Source: Kiritimatiellia bacterium
GTDB lineage: Bacteria > Verrucomicrobiota > Kiritimatiellia > UBA8416 > JABMPJ01
Reading direction: 5' to 3'
DNA length: 64,000 bases
NCBI GenBank assembly: GCA_030745755.1
Contig: JASLOA010000010.1
Coordinates: forward strand, 1-64,000
Shown piece by piece: positions 35,049 through 43,988 of the stretch. Made by a program: the position numbers and the translations under genes. Positions within the stretch are counted from its first letter, which is position 1, and each line of letters begins with the position of its first letter. A model generated the notes under the pieces. That model had not been told where the DNA came from. It made no database searches and was given only the letters and a program-made list of their open reading frames with translations.

Positions 35049-35999
35049 ATGAGCAAGACACCCAAAGCCCCGACACCTGATATTCGTATTGGAACACTGG
35101 TGAACACCGGTATGAAATCGCCCGAATACATTAAGCAGATTCTTCCGCACGGTTTTGAATCGTTCAGCCTGACATTCTGGCAAACCTGCGAAGGCGTCGA
35201 CTTCAAAAAGCTGGCCAGGGAGGTCAACGCCGTACTCGAAGGCACCGGCGCCGTCATTTCGTCGCTGGCGGTCTTCGGCAATCCGCTCGAATCCGGGGCC
35301 AGGGACAAGGAGACGCTCAAGGGATGGCGCCGGTGCATCGACAACGCTCACCTGTTTGGCTGCGATATCGTGGCCGGTTTCACCGGGCGGGTGCGCGGCA
35401 AGCGGATCGACGAGAGCATGAAGGCGTTCAAGCGTGTCTGGACCCCGCTGGCCAAGCGGGCGGCCGGCAAGGGCGTGCGCATTGCGTTCGAAAACTGTGA
35501 CATGGGCGGTACCTGGCAGGATGGCGACTGGAACATCGCCCACAACCCGACCGCCTGGGAGATGATGTTTGATGCCGTACCGGCCGACAACATGGGATTG
35601 GAGTGGGAGCCCTGTCACCAGATGGTGAGCTTGATCGATCCCATGCCGCAATTACGCGAGTGGGCGCCGAAGATCTTCCATGTCCACGGCAAGGATGCCA
35701 GCGTGCACTGGGACGTGGTCCGCAAGTACGGTGTGCATTCTTCAATGCACGGCGACATCGCCCTGCCTGGCCAAACGCAGAGCGTTCCCTCTTTCGCCTA
35801 TCACCGTACGCCAGGTTTCGGCGACAGCAACTGGGCCGACATCATCACCGAGCTGCGCCGGGTGAACTTCCAGGGCAGCATCGATATCGAAGGCTGGCAT
35901 GATCCGGTCATGAACGGCGACCGGGAAATGAGCGGCCAGGTGCGCGGCCTGAACTACCTCAAGGACTGTCGCGGCGATTTCATTCCCAACCCGGTCTAG
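35049..35999 (+). CDS. Sugar phosphate isomerase/epimerase-like TIM-barrel protein
   Basis: A 316-residue xylose-isomerase-like TIM barrel (AP endonuclease 2 superfamily). Metal-ligand candidates include the Glu of IAFENCDMGG, the Glu/Asp of GLEWEPCHQM, the His of IFHVHGKDA and the Glu of IDIEGWHDP. Members act on sugars, inositols or related polyols; the substrate cannot be inferred here. The ATG at 35049 follows AGGAG (in GAGGAGCAGGCAGCGAG). Its stop overlaps that of the convergent Na+/amino acid symporter by 4 bases. Confidence 0.87.
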   Translation: MSKTPKAPTPDIRIGTLVNTGMKSPEYIKQILPHGFESFSLTFWQTCEGVDFKKLAREVNAVLEGTGAVISSLAVFGNPLESGARDKETLKGWRRCIDNAHLFGCDIVAGFTGRVRGKRIDESMKAFKRVWTPLAKRAAGKGVRIAFENCDMGGTWQDGDWNIAHNPTAWEMMFDAVPADNMGLEWEPCHQMVSLIDPMPQLREWAPKIFHVHGKDASVHWDVVRKYGVHSSMHGDIALPGQTQSVPSFAYHRTPGFGDSNWADIITELRRVNFQGSIDIEGWHDPVMNGDREMSGQVRGLNYLKDCRGDFIPNPV

Positions 36000-37384
36000 G
36001 CCGGCGCCTCGTAGTCCTCGCCCTTCAGGAAGCTCCGCGTCAGCTTAACGACCACACCGGAGAGCACCACGAGAGCGATCAGGTTGGGCAGGGCCATGAG
36101 ACCGTTGAGGGTGTCGGATACCTTCCAGATTACATCGAGCTTGCCGATCGCGCCCAGCATAATGAATGGGAGCCAGGCCAGGCGATAGACTGTGCGGACG
36201 ATCTTGCCGCGGCCCACGATGTAGGCGGTGCACGTCTCGCCGTAGAAACACCAGGCCAGGATCGTGTCGTAGGCGGTCAGAACCATGCAGAGTGTGACGA
36301 TCAGGGCGCCGGCCCGACTGCCGAACTGCTGTGAGAAGGCGTAGATGGTGAGGCCCGCCCCGTTCTCCCCGCTGGTCCAGGCGCCCGTGAGGAGAATCAC
36401 CAACGCCGTCAGGCTGCACATCACCAGCGTGTCGAAGAAGACTTCGAACACGCCCCACAAGCCCTGCCGTGCCGGATGGTCGGTGGCCGCGGTGGCATGC
36501 GCCATCGGAGCGCTGCCCATGCCGGCCTCGTTGCTGAACACGCCGCGCGCAATCCCAAACCGTATCGCCATCATGACGCCCACACCGGCGAAACCACCCG
36601 TGGCAGCCGTTGGCGCGAAGGCATGCTTGAAGACGAGTCCAACGGCGGCCGGGACCGCACTGACATTCATCATGACCACGGCGAGAGCGGCCAGGATGTA
36701 GATGACCGTCATAAAGGGAACGCAGAACATCGCCACGTGTGCAATACGCTTGATGCCACCCAGCGTAACAAGGCCGACCGCCACCACGAGTATGGCCCCC
36801 GTCAACCACGTTGGCATCCCCATGGTCTGAGCCATGCCTGTGGCCACGGCTTGAGACTGCGTCATATTGCCAATGCCAAAGGCCGCCAGTGCGCCGAACA
36901 GACTGAAGACAATGGCGAGCCATTTCCACTTCGGACCCAGGCCGCGTTCGATATACATCATGGGCCCACCCAGCATGGGCCCGTTCGGTTCACGCTTGCG
37001 GTAGTGGACCCCCAGCAGCACCTCGGCATACTTGGTTGCCATGCCCACGATCCCGGAAACCAGCATCCAGAAGAGCGCGCCGGGCCCACCCGCCGCGATC
37101 GCGGTGGCCACGCCGGCAATGTTACCGACACCGACGGTGCCGCCCATGGCAACGGTCAGAGCCTGGAACGGAGAGACATCGCCTTCGCCGCGCTTCTTCT
37201 CGCCTTTACGGAACAAGCTGCCCATCGTTTCGCGCCACATCATGCCAAAGCGCGAAAACTGGATAAACCGGGTGCGAAGCGAGATCAACACCCCCACCCC
37301 AACCAGCAACAGCAGCATGGGGGGGCCCCATACCAGCTCATTCACGTCCGTGTTCAGCCCCATCAGCATCTCTTTCATCGTCAC
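35996..37384 (-). CDS. Sodium:alanine/glycine symporter family (AgcS)
   Basis: A 462-residue inner-membrane protein with about ten hydrophobic helices. The family signature PFQALTVAMGGTVGVGNIAG lies near residue 92-111, and the FGIARGVFSNEAGMGSAPMAHA segment near 275-297. These transporters take up alanine, glycine or related amino acids with Na+. The gene is divergent from a Na+/phosphate cotransporter-like gene and lies near the Na+-pumping oxaloacetate decarboxylase, so the local theme is sodium-coupled transport. ATG 37384 and ATG 37378 are both possible starts. Confidence 0.95.
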   Translation of the reverse strand: MTMKEMLMGLNTDVNELVWGPPMLLLLVGVGVLISLRTRFIQFSRFGMMWRETMGSLFRKGEKKRGEGDVSPFQALTVAMGGTVGVGNIAGVATAIAAGGPGALFWMLVSGIVGMATKYAEVLLGVHYRKREPNGPMLGGPMMYIERGLGPKWKWLAIVFSLFGALAAFGIGNMTQSQAVATGMAQTMGMPTWLTGAILVVAVGLVTLGGIKRIAHVAMFCVPFMTVIYILAALAVVMMNVSAVPAAVGLVFKHAFAPTAATGGFAGVGVMMAIRFGIARGVFSNEAGMGSAPMAHATAATDHPARQGLWGVFEVFFDTLVMCSLTALVILLTGAWTSGENGAGLTIYAFSQQFGSRAGALIVTLCMVLTAYDTILAWCFYGETCTAYIVGRGKIVRTVYRLAWLPFIMLGAIGKLDVIWKVSDTLNGLMALPNLIALVVLSGVVVKLTRSFLKGEDYEAPA

Positions 37385-37530
37385 TCTCCCTGCTTGCGTG
37401 CATGGACACGATACCTTCTGAGAAAGGTTAGGCCAACAACTTCATGGCGGGGCGGACGGGTTCGCCCTTGTGCCGGCGAGAGAGTTCCGGCACGATCAAT
37501 GGAACTGTTTACCGAGAGGATTGCTGTACT

Positions 37531-39174
37531 ATGAATGGTGAACTGGGCGTCGGGATTGTGTTCGCCGTTATCGGTGGGCTCTGCATCTTTCTGATGGGCA
37601 TGAAGCACATGTCAGACGGGATGCAGGCCATTGCGGGCCGGCGGCTGCGCCGCATGATCAATGCGGTCACCGACCGGCGCCTCATGGCGTGCGGAACCGG
37701 CACCGTCATCACGGCGCTTATCCAGTCCAGCTCGATTACAACCGTCATGGTTGTCGGGCTTGTGAATGCCGGCGTTATGACCCTCGCCCAAGCGATCGGC
37801 GTCATCCTGGGCGCAGACCTTGGCACCACGATTACGGCATGGATCGTCTCGCTCAATGTCCTGCAGTACGGCCTGCCGGTGCTCGGGTTGGCCGGCTTCT
37901 TTTACCTGTTCACGAAGAGCGACCGCGTACGCTATATCGCGATGCTGACCATGGGCATCGGTATGATCTTCTTCGGTCTGGAGATCATGAAGGACGGCCT
38001 GCACCCGCTCCGTGAAGCGGAAGGCTTCATCGCCTGGTTTTCCAGGTTCCAGCCCAAAGACTACTGGGGGGTGCTGCGCTGCATCGCAGTGGGCGCGGCC
38101 GTCACGGCGATCGTACAGTCCTCTTCGGCCACGATCGCCATCACGATCACCCTCGCCCGCACGGGGGTTATCGAGTTCGATACGGCCGTGGCACTCGTGC
38201 TCGGGCAGAACATTGGGACGACCATTACGGCCTACCTCGCCAGCCTCGGCACCGCGACCAATGCGCGCCGCGCCGCCTATGCGCATATCCTGATGAAGGT
38301 CATCGGCGTGTTCCTGATGAGCATTTTCTTCTTCCACTACGTCGGCCTGCTCGACCGCTTCATCAGCACAGATCTCGATATCGCCAAGCGGATCGCGATT
38401 TCACATACCATCTTCAATGTCATGCTCGTCTGCCTCTTCCTGCCCTGCATACAGGTCATCGCCGCCCTGCTGCAGCGTCTCGTGCCTGATCGACCGCACA
38501 AAGAGGCGCACCACTTGACCTTCCTTGACGTGCGCATGCTGGATACACCGGCTTTCGGAGTTGAACAGTCGTTCGACGAGATCAAACGCATGGGCGAGAG
38601 TGTGCAGAAGATGTTCGGCTGGCTGCGGACGCAGCTCACGAGCGCCGAACCCGACGAGGAGCTCGAACGCAAGCTGTTCCATCGCGAGAACGTGCTGGAT
38701 GTCGTTCAGAAAGAGATCATGGAATTCCTGGCGGAGATGGCACAGGGCAACGTGCCGGCCGAAGTCGCACTGGAAAGCCGTAAGCAGCTCCGCATGGCCG
38801 ACGAGTACGAATCGATCAGCGACTACCTGACCGCCATCCTGAAACTCCATCTCAAGGAGTTTAATTCAGAGGAGACCTTTTCCGAAGAGGCCCGCGAACA
38901 CCTCTTGGCCCTGCACGACAGCGTGGCGGAATACGTGGCGATGATCACAGCCGCAGTTCACGACGATAACGCCGATATTCTCAGCAAGGCCGAAACGTCC
39001 AGCACCCAGATTACGCGCCAATACAAAGACGCCTTGAAAGCCCACATGACACGCCTCGAGAGCGGACGGTGTTCGCCGCTTGGAGGCCTGATGTATACCG
39101 ACATGCTGCAGAGCTACCACAAGATCAAGGATCATTGCCTCAACATCGCCGAGGCACTCGCCGGCGAGAAATAG
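37531..39174 (+). CDS. Na+/Pi cotransporter family protein with PhoU-like tail
   Basis: A 547-residue membrane protein. The hydrophobic half (about 1-310) has the duplicated QSSS motifs (LIQSSSITTVMVVGLVNAG and IVQSSSATIAITITLARTG) that define the NptA/type II Na+/phosphate cotransporter fold, plus two LGADLGTTITA/LGQNIGTTITA repeats. The soluble tail (about 350-547) is helical and PhoU-like. It should import, or possibly export, phosphate with Na+. The start at 37531 follows GAGAGGA and gives the usual short N-terminus; an upstream frame of 29 residues is unconserved. Confidence 0.93.
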   Translation: MNGELGVGIVFAVIGGLCIFLMGMKHMSDGMQAIAGRRLRRMINAVTDRRLMACGTGTVITALIQSSSITTVMVVGLVNAGVMTLAQAIGVILGADLGTTITAWIVSLNVLQYGLPVLGLAGFFYLFTKSDRVRYIAMLTMGIGMIFFGLEIMKDGLHPLREAEGFIAWFSRFQPKDYWGVLRCIAVGAAVTAIVQSSSATIAITITLARTGVIEFDTAVALVLGQNIGTTITAYLASLGTATNARRAAYAHILMKVIGVFLMSIFFFHYVGLLDRFISTDLDIAKRIAISHTIFNVMLVCLFLPCIQVIAALLQRLVPDRPHKEAHHLTFLDVRMLDTPAFGVEQSFDEIKRMGESVQKMFGWLRTQLTSAEPDEELERKLFHRENVLDVVQKEIMEFLAEMAQGNVPAEVALESRKQLRMADEYESISDYLTAILKLHLKEFNSEETFSEEAREHLLALHDSVAEYVAMITAAVHDDNADILSKAETSSTQITRQYKDALKAHMTRLESGRCSPLGGLMYTDMLQSYHKIKDHCLNIAEALAGEK

Positions 39175-39313
39175 CCGAGGAAGGGTCAGGCCAACGGCAT
39201 AGCCGATTGCTTCGACACGTCCCCATCCCTTGCTTGCCTTATTCCTCAATAACAGGCACAATCCCGGCTTTTCTATTCTTCAAGGCCACAAACGTACGAG
39301 GACAAGTGTTGAC

Positions 39314-39571
39314 ATGAACAGTGTTGCAGAAGCCTGGCAGGCCGTTGTCACCTCCGAACCCAATGGGGTCGCCGTGTCTATTGCCGGCATGCTAATCGTA
39401 TTCGTCTCCCTTGTCGCGATCAGCGCCTTCATCGCCGCGCTGCCGCGCGTGCTGGAGCTTATTTCCAAGATCTTCCCCGATTCAGAAACCAAGGCCGTAA
39501 CCGATCATGATCGTGTTGCCGTGGCCATCGCGGCGGCGCTTTACCGCGAGAAGTATGGCTCATCCAACTGA
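39314..39571 (+). CDS. oadG: Oxaloacetate decarboxylase gamma subunit-like protein
   Basis: An 85-residue protein with one transmembrane helix (VAVSIAGMLIVFVSLVAISAF, about 17-37) and a short cytoplasmic tail ending VAVAIAAALYREKYG, the shape of OadG, which anchors the alpha subunit to the membrane pump. It is identified mainly by position, 25 bases before oadB, and by size. The upstream frame would add 28 unconserved residues, so ATG 39314 is preferred. Confidence 0.88.
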   Translation: MNSVAEAWQAVVTSEPNGVAVSIAGMLIVFVSLVAISAFIAALPRVLELISKIFPDSETKAVTDHDRVAVAIAAALYREKYGSSN

Positions 39572-39596
39572 CGATCTTCTGCAAAGGGCATAACGC

Positions 39597-40745
39597 ATGG
39601 ACATCCTCCTCCAATTCATAGAGACCACCGGATTCGCGCAGATGACATGGGGCAACGCCATCATGATCATCATCGGAATCATCTTCATCTCGCTGGCTGT
39701 CATAAAGGACTACGAGCCGCTCCTGCTCCTCCCTATCGGGTTCGGCGCCGTCGTGGGCAATATTCCCTTCGTGGCCAACATGGCACTCGGCGTCTATGAC
39801 GACGGCAGCGTCTTGAACTACATCTACTTCGGCGTGCGGCAGGGCGTGTTCCCGCCACTCATTTTCCTGGGCATCGGGGCCATGACCGATTTCTCGACCA
39901 TGCTCTCCAACCCCAAGTTGATTCTTCTCGGGGCGGCCGCGCAGATCGGCATATTCCTTACGCTTATGGGCGCGCTCTTCCTTGGTGGCCTGCTGGACAA
40001 CCTCAGCTTTGGAATCAGGGAGGCCGCTGCCATTGGCATCATCGGTGGGGCCGACGGGCCCACCTCCATCTTCCTGGCCTCGAAACTGGCTCCCGATCTA
40101 CTCGGTGCCATCGCTATCGCGGCCTACTCCTACATGGCGCTCGTGCCGGTTATTCAGCCACCCATCATGAAGCTTCTTACGACGAAGCAGGAGCGGCTGA
40201 TCCGGATGAAGGCGCCCCGCGAAGTCGGCAAGCGCGAGAAAGTTATCTTTCCTATCGCCGCCTTCCTGATTTCTGCACTGGTCGTGCCCGGGGCGTTGAC
40301 CCTTCTCGGTATGCTCTTCCTTGGCAACCTGCTCAAGGAGAGCTGTGTAACTGAGCGCCTCGCCCAGACCGCACGCACATCCATGATCGATATTGTCACC
40401 ATCCTTCTCGGTTTCTCGGTGGGTGCCAGCACACAGGCCAGTAATTTCCTGACTGGCAAGTCGCTCTGCATCTTCGGCCTTGGCGCCACCGCCTTCTGTA
40501 TTGCCACCGCCGGAGGCGTCCTGTTTGCCAAGTTCATGAACCTCTTCCTTAAAGACAAGATCAACCCGCTGGTGGGTGCCGCGGGCGTCTCGGCCGTGCC
40601 GGACTCGGCGCGCGTGGTGCAGATGGTTGGTCAACAGGAGGACCCGGACAACTTTCTCCTGATGCACGCCATGGCCCCGAACGTGGCCGGCGTCATCGGG
40701 TCGGCCATTGCCGCCGGTATTCTCTGGTCCATTCTAGTGAGTTAG
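39597..40745 (+). CDS. oadB: Sodium-pumping oxaloacetate decarboxylase beta subunit
   Basis: A 382-residue integral membrane protein, the carboxybiotin decarboxylase that exports Na+. Family segments include FPPLIFLGIGAMTDFSTML, GGADGPTSIFLASKLAPDLLG (with the Asp essential for Na+ translocation, equivalent to D203 of the Klebsiella enzyme) and SVGASTQASNFLTG. Around nine to eleven hydrophobic helices are visible. Order with neighbours is gamma-beta-alpha, all on the plus strand with 25- and 30-base gaps, so they form one operon. Confidence 0.95.
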   Translation: MDILLQFIETTGFAQMTWGNAIMIIIGIIFISLAVIKDYEPLLLLPIGFGAVVGNIPFVANMALGVYDDGSVLNYIYFGVRQGVFPPLIFLGIGAMTDFSTMLSNPKLILLGAAAQIGIFLTLMGALFLGGLLDNLSFGIREAAAIGIIGGADGPTSIFLASKLAPDLLGAIAIAAYSYMALVPVIQPPIMKLLTTKQERLIRMKAPREVGKREKVIFPIAAFLISALVVPGALTLLGMLFLGNLLKESCVTERLAQTARTSMIDIVTILLGFSVGASTQASNFLTGKSLCIFGLGATAFCIATAGGVLFAKFMNLFLKDKINPLVGAAGVSAVPDSARVVQMVGQQEDPDNFLLMHAMAPNVAGVIGSAIAAGILWSILVS

Positions 40746-40775
40746 TTTTTCTCCAGCATTACATCGAGGTGAGTC

Positions 40776-42611
40776 ATGGGTATGAAGAAAGTTAAGTTCA
40801 TGTGTACAGCGTTCCGCGACGGCTTTCAGTCCGTCTACGGTGCGCGCGTGTTGACCGACGATTTCCTGCCGGCCGTAGAAGCGGCTCGTGAAGCCGGGAT
40901 CGATCATTTCGAGGCCGGTGGGGGGGCTCGCTTCCAGTCGCTCTTCTTCTACTGCAACGAGAACGCCTTTGATATGATGGATGCCTTCCGCCGGACCGCC
41001 GGACCCGACGCCAACCTGCAGACCCTGGCCCGCGGCACGAACGTGGTCGGGCTTGAATCGCAGTCCAGCGACGTCGTCAGCCTGCACGCCAAACTCTTCA
41101 AGAAACATGGTATCACCACGATCCGCAACTTCGACGCACTCAACGACGTCAACAACCTGATCCATAGCGGTCGCGCTATTGCCGAGGCCGGCCTCAAGCA
41201 CCAGGTTTGCGTGACGATGATGGAATTGCCCCCGGGCTGCTCAGGCGCCCACGGGCCGGATTTCTATGCCGAAGTCCTGCAGAAGATCCTGGATGCGGAG
41301 ATCCCCTTCGACTCGGTCTGCTTCAAGGATGCCTCCGGCACCTCGACCCCGGCCAAGGTACGCCGCACGATCAAGCGGGCGCGCAAGATGCTGCCCGAAG
41401 GCACCATCATTCACTTTCATACCCACGACACGGCCGGCATCGGCGTGGCGTGCAACCGCGAAGCCCTTGAAGGTGGCGCCGACGTGATCGACCTCTCTCT
41501 TGCGCCCTGTTCCGGCGGAACGTGTCAGCCGGACGTACTCACAATGTGGCACTCCCTGCGTGGTTCGGAGTTTGAATTGGACTGTGATGTCGACAAGATC
41601 CGTGAAGCCGAGGAAGTCTTCAAAGAATGCATGAAAGACTACTTCCTGCCGCCCGAGGCGACCGCCGTGGAGCCGCTGATTCCGTGGAGCCCGATGCCCG
41701 GCGGCGCCCTCACAGCCAATACGCAAATGCTGCGCGACAACAACATCATGGACAAATTTCCTTCCATCATTAAGGCCATGGGTGACGTCGTACGCGCCGG
41801 CGGCTACGGCACCTCGGTGACCCCGGTTTCACAATTCTACTTCCAGCAGGCCTTCAACAACGTCATGTTCGGACCGTGGGAGAAGATTGCTGACGGCTAC
41901 GGCAAGATGGTGCTGGGCTACTTCGGCAAGACCCCTGTCTCGCCCGACCCCAAGGTTGTCAAGCTGGCTTCCGAACAACTCGCGCTCGACCCGACCACTC
42001 GTACGCCCCTGGAGATCAATGACGAAGATCCACTCAAGGGGCTCACGTTTGCGCGCAAACTGCTCAAGGCAGAAGGTATTGAAGAGACGGAGGAGAACGT
42101 CTTTATTGCCGCCACCTGCAAAGACAAAGGCATCGACTTCCTTAAAGGCAATGCCACGCTGGGCGTTCGCAAGATCGACCCCAACGCACAGTCCGGCAGC
42201 ACACCGGCACCGGTCCCCTCCAAGCCGGCCAAGCCGTCAGGCACCTACACGGTCTCTGTCAGCGGTCACAGATACGACGTCACCTTTGACGGCAACCACG
42301 CGCACGTCAACGGCAAGGCCTACGTGGTAGACCTCAAAGAGGACAATGTTTCCAAGGCCGAGATCACACCCAAGCAGGCTGGTCCGGCGGGTGAAACCAC
42401 GGATGTCCAAGCCCCCATGCCCGGCGTTGTCATCCAGGTGAGCGCCAGCACCGGCAGCCCTGTCAATGAAGGCGACCCGGTTCTCATCCTCGAAGCCATG
42501 AAGATGGAGATGAAGGTGCCGGCACCTGTCTCCGGCACATTGACCGAAGTCTGCGTGGCCAAGGGCGACCAGGTGGCCTCAGGCCAGGTCCTCGCCAAGA
42601 TCGAGGCTTAG
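40776..42611 (+). CDS. oadA: Carboxyltransferase-biotin carrier (oxaloacetate decarboxylase alpha-like)
   Basis: A 611-residue cytoplasmic subunit. The carboxyltransferase domain (1-460) has VCFKDASG (the carbamylated Lys), HFHTHDTAG (metal His pair), and an N-terminal TAFRDGFQS that replaces the usual TLRDAHQS but keeps the R, D and Q. An Ala/Pro/Lys linker leads to a biotinyl domain with EAMKMEM (K576). It transfers CO2 from oxaloacetate to biotin, which OadB decarboxylates to pump Na+. The changed N-terminal loop (GARVLTDDFLP, GGGARFQS) sets it apart from Klebsiella-type OadA, so another 2-oxo or acyl-CoA substrate is possible. Confidence 0.9.
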   Translation: MGMKKVKFMCTAFRDGFQSVYGARVLTDDFLPAVEAAREAGIDHFEAGGGARFQSLFFYCNENAFDMMDAFRRTAGPDANLQTLARGTNVVGLESQSSDVVSLHAKLFKKHGITTIRNFDALNDVNNLIHSGRAIAEAGLKHQVCVTMMELPPGCSGAHGPDFYAEVLQKILDAEIPFDSVCFKDASGTSTPAKVRRTIKRARKMLPEGTIIHFHTHDTAGIGVACNREALEGGADVIDLSLAPCSGGTCQPDVLTMWHSLRGSEFELDCDVDKIREAEEVFKECMKDYFLPPEATAVEPLIPWSPMPGGALTANTQMLRDNNIMDKFPSIIKAMGDVVRAGGYGTSVTPVSQFYFQQAFNNVMFGPWEKIADGYGKMVLGYFGKTPVSPDPKVVKLASEQLALDPTTRTPLEINDEDPLKGLTFARKLLKAEGIEETEENVFIAATCKDKGIDFLKGNATLGVRKIDPNAQSGSTPAPVPSKPAKPSGTYTVSVSGHRYDVTFDGNHAHVNGKAYVVDLKEDNVSKAEITPKQAGPAGETTDVQAPMPGVVIQVSASTGSPVNEGDPVLILEAMKMEMKVPAPVSGTLTEVCVAKGDQVASGQVLAKIEA

Positions 42612-42626
42612 GCAGCTTCGCTGGAA

Positions 42627-42716
42627 GGGTTCAACGTTCACGGTTCAGAGGTTCAAGGCTGCCGGAAGCAACTGTTCCTAACCTTTGAACCTATGAACGT
42701 TGAACCTCTCAACCCC
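42627..42716. repeat. Imperfect palindrome between convergent genes
   Basis: The left arm runs from GGGTTCAACGTTCACGG to GGTTCAAGG (42628-42658); the right arm from CCTTTGAACC to GAACGTTGAACCTCTCAACC (42682-42716). It fills the gap between oadA and the SrkA-like gene and ends at the base before the latter's stop codon, so it could end transcription from both sides. It shows the same palindrome-in-every-gap pattern as elsewhere in the window. Confidence 0.75.
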
Positions 42717-43682
42717 TTACTCGCGGATGGCTTGTAGCTGGGTCGTCAGATCGGCCACCTCACGCTGCCAGAAGGCATCGCTGCCCCATTGCGGGTTGTT
42801 GTGCTGAAAGCGGTGGTCGTCCACCTGGTGCGCACACCAGGCCAGGTAGTAGATCATACGCATCGCCCGCAGCGGCTCCACCAGGCGCAGCGTGGTGTCA
42901 TCAAACTCTCGAAACTGCTCGTAGCCGCGCAGCAGAAGCCCCAATTCGGCGCGGCACTCCTTGACCGGCCCCGGCAGCAGTAGCCAGAAATCATGTACCG
43001 GCGGACCCACCATCATGTCATCAAAATCGATCATCATGAGCCCCTCTCCGGGGCGCGTCAGGATGTTGCCGCCGTGACAATCACCGTGGATACGGATGAA
43101 CTCGGGGTCATCGAACGGCTCATAAATCTCGCCCAGGATGGCATCGGCCACTTCTTCAAACTCGGCGCGGTAGCCCGGCGTAACCAGTCCGTTATCCAGC
43201 AGGTAGTCGACATGGCCCGACGTGGATTCCTCGGGATGCAGGTTGGTGCGGTGTGTGGCATCCTGGCGGCTGCCCACCACGTGGAGACGCCCCAGCAGGC
43301 GACCCACTCGCAGCCAGTCGGTGCGGGTGCGAATCTCGAACTGGCGTCCCATTCGTTTCTCGAAGACGGCGAAGCAGATCCCATCAGCCTCGTGCAGCGT
43401 TGCGCCCGATGGCAGGCGCATGGGCGCCACGACAGGGATCTCATCCGCCACGCAATCAAGCGTGAAGGCGTGCTCCTCTTCAATCGCTTCACGCGACCAA
43501 CGCCCGGGACGGTAGAACTTGGCGATCAATCGCGTGCCGTCCATGGTCTGGGTCTCGTAGACGCGGTTGATGTAGCTGGGCAGCGGCGTCGCCAGCCCAC
43601 TCATGCGCACCCCAAGTGCATCCTCGACCGCATCGAGCATGACATCGGGCACAAGATGTTCGAAATCGGGTGTTATGGACAT
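42717..43682 (-). CDS. SrkA/YihE-like stress response kinase (APH fold)
   Basis: A 321-residue soluble kinase of the RdoA/SrkA group. The APH-fold catalytic motifs are HGDCHGGNIL (HxDxxxxN) and MIDFDDMMVGP (metal Asp), with RLIAKFYRPGRWS holding the ATP-site Lys near the N-terminus. E. coli SrkA phosphorylates proteins during oxidative and envelope stress. The gene ends the minus-strand series nucleotide-sugar dehydrogenase, hgcA, hgcB, kinase, and starts 18 bases after the hgcB stop, so it may be co-transcribed with the mercury-methylation genes. Confidence 0.9.
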   Translation of the reverse strand: MSITPDFEHLVPDVMLDAVEDALGVRMSGLATPLPSYINRVYETQTMDGTRLIAKFYRPGRWSREAIEEEHAFTLDCVADEIPVVAPMRLPSGATLHEADGICFAVFEKRMGRQFEIRTRTDWLRVGRLLGRLHVVGSRQDATHRTNLHPEESTSGHVDYLLDNGLVTPGYRAEFEEVADAILGEIYEPFDDPEFIRIHGDCHGGNILTRPGEGLMMIDFDDMMVGPPVHDFWLLLPGPVKECRAELGLLLRGYEQFREFDDTTLRLVEPLRAMRMIYYLAWCAHQVDDHRFQHNNPQWGSDAFWQREVADLTTQLQAIRE

Positions 43683-43700
43683 GCTTCCCTTCTCTTGCGA

Positions 43701-43988
43701 TCAGCAGCAGGTTCCACCGCGACACTCACAGGTGGGCTCTGTACCGCGTAGGGAGCCGACGATCATCGCGATGGCGCAGCCCACACCGGAGTCAACCGTG
43801 AGGGCATCGGTGGGGCAGTTCTGCTGACAGGCACCGCATTCCATGCAGGCGTCGCGGTCGATAATTTCGACCTGCTTGCCCACCATATTCAGAACGCCAT
43901 GCGGACAGACCTGTGTGCAGCGGGTACAGCCAACGCACTTGGCCACATCCAACTCCAGGGTCGTTACGTTGTCGAGGTAGCGGATCAT
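43701..43988 (-). CDS. hgcB: HgcB, ferredoxin of mercury methylation
   Basis: A 95-residue protein with two [4Fe-4S] motifs, CVGCTRCTQVCP (C18, C21, C24, C28) and CMECGACQQNCP (C48, C51, C54, C58). It then has Cys71 in GVGCAIAM and ends in the vicinal pair C94-C95 (RGGTCC). A single extra Cys after the second cluster and a C-terminal CC are HgcB traits not expected in an ordinary 2[4Fe-4S] ferredoxin. It should reduce the HgcA corrinoid and help bring Hg(II) to it. Its ATG overlaps the hgcA stop (ATGA), the standard hgcA-hgcB order. Confidence 0.95.
   Translation of the reverse strand: MIRYLDNVTTLELDVAKCVGCTRCTQVCPHGVLNMVGKQVEIIDRDACMECGACQQNCPTDALTVDSGVGCAIAMIVGSLRGTEPTCECRGGTCC

Noticed and set aside
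43701..43988. Possibility that this is an ordinary 2[4Fe-4S] ferredoxin.
   Set aside because: The extra Cys after the second cluster, the CC terminus and the overlap with a protein carrying NVWCAAGK fit HgcB better.
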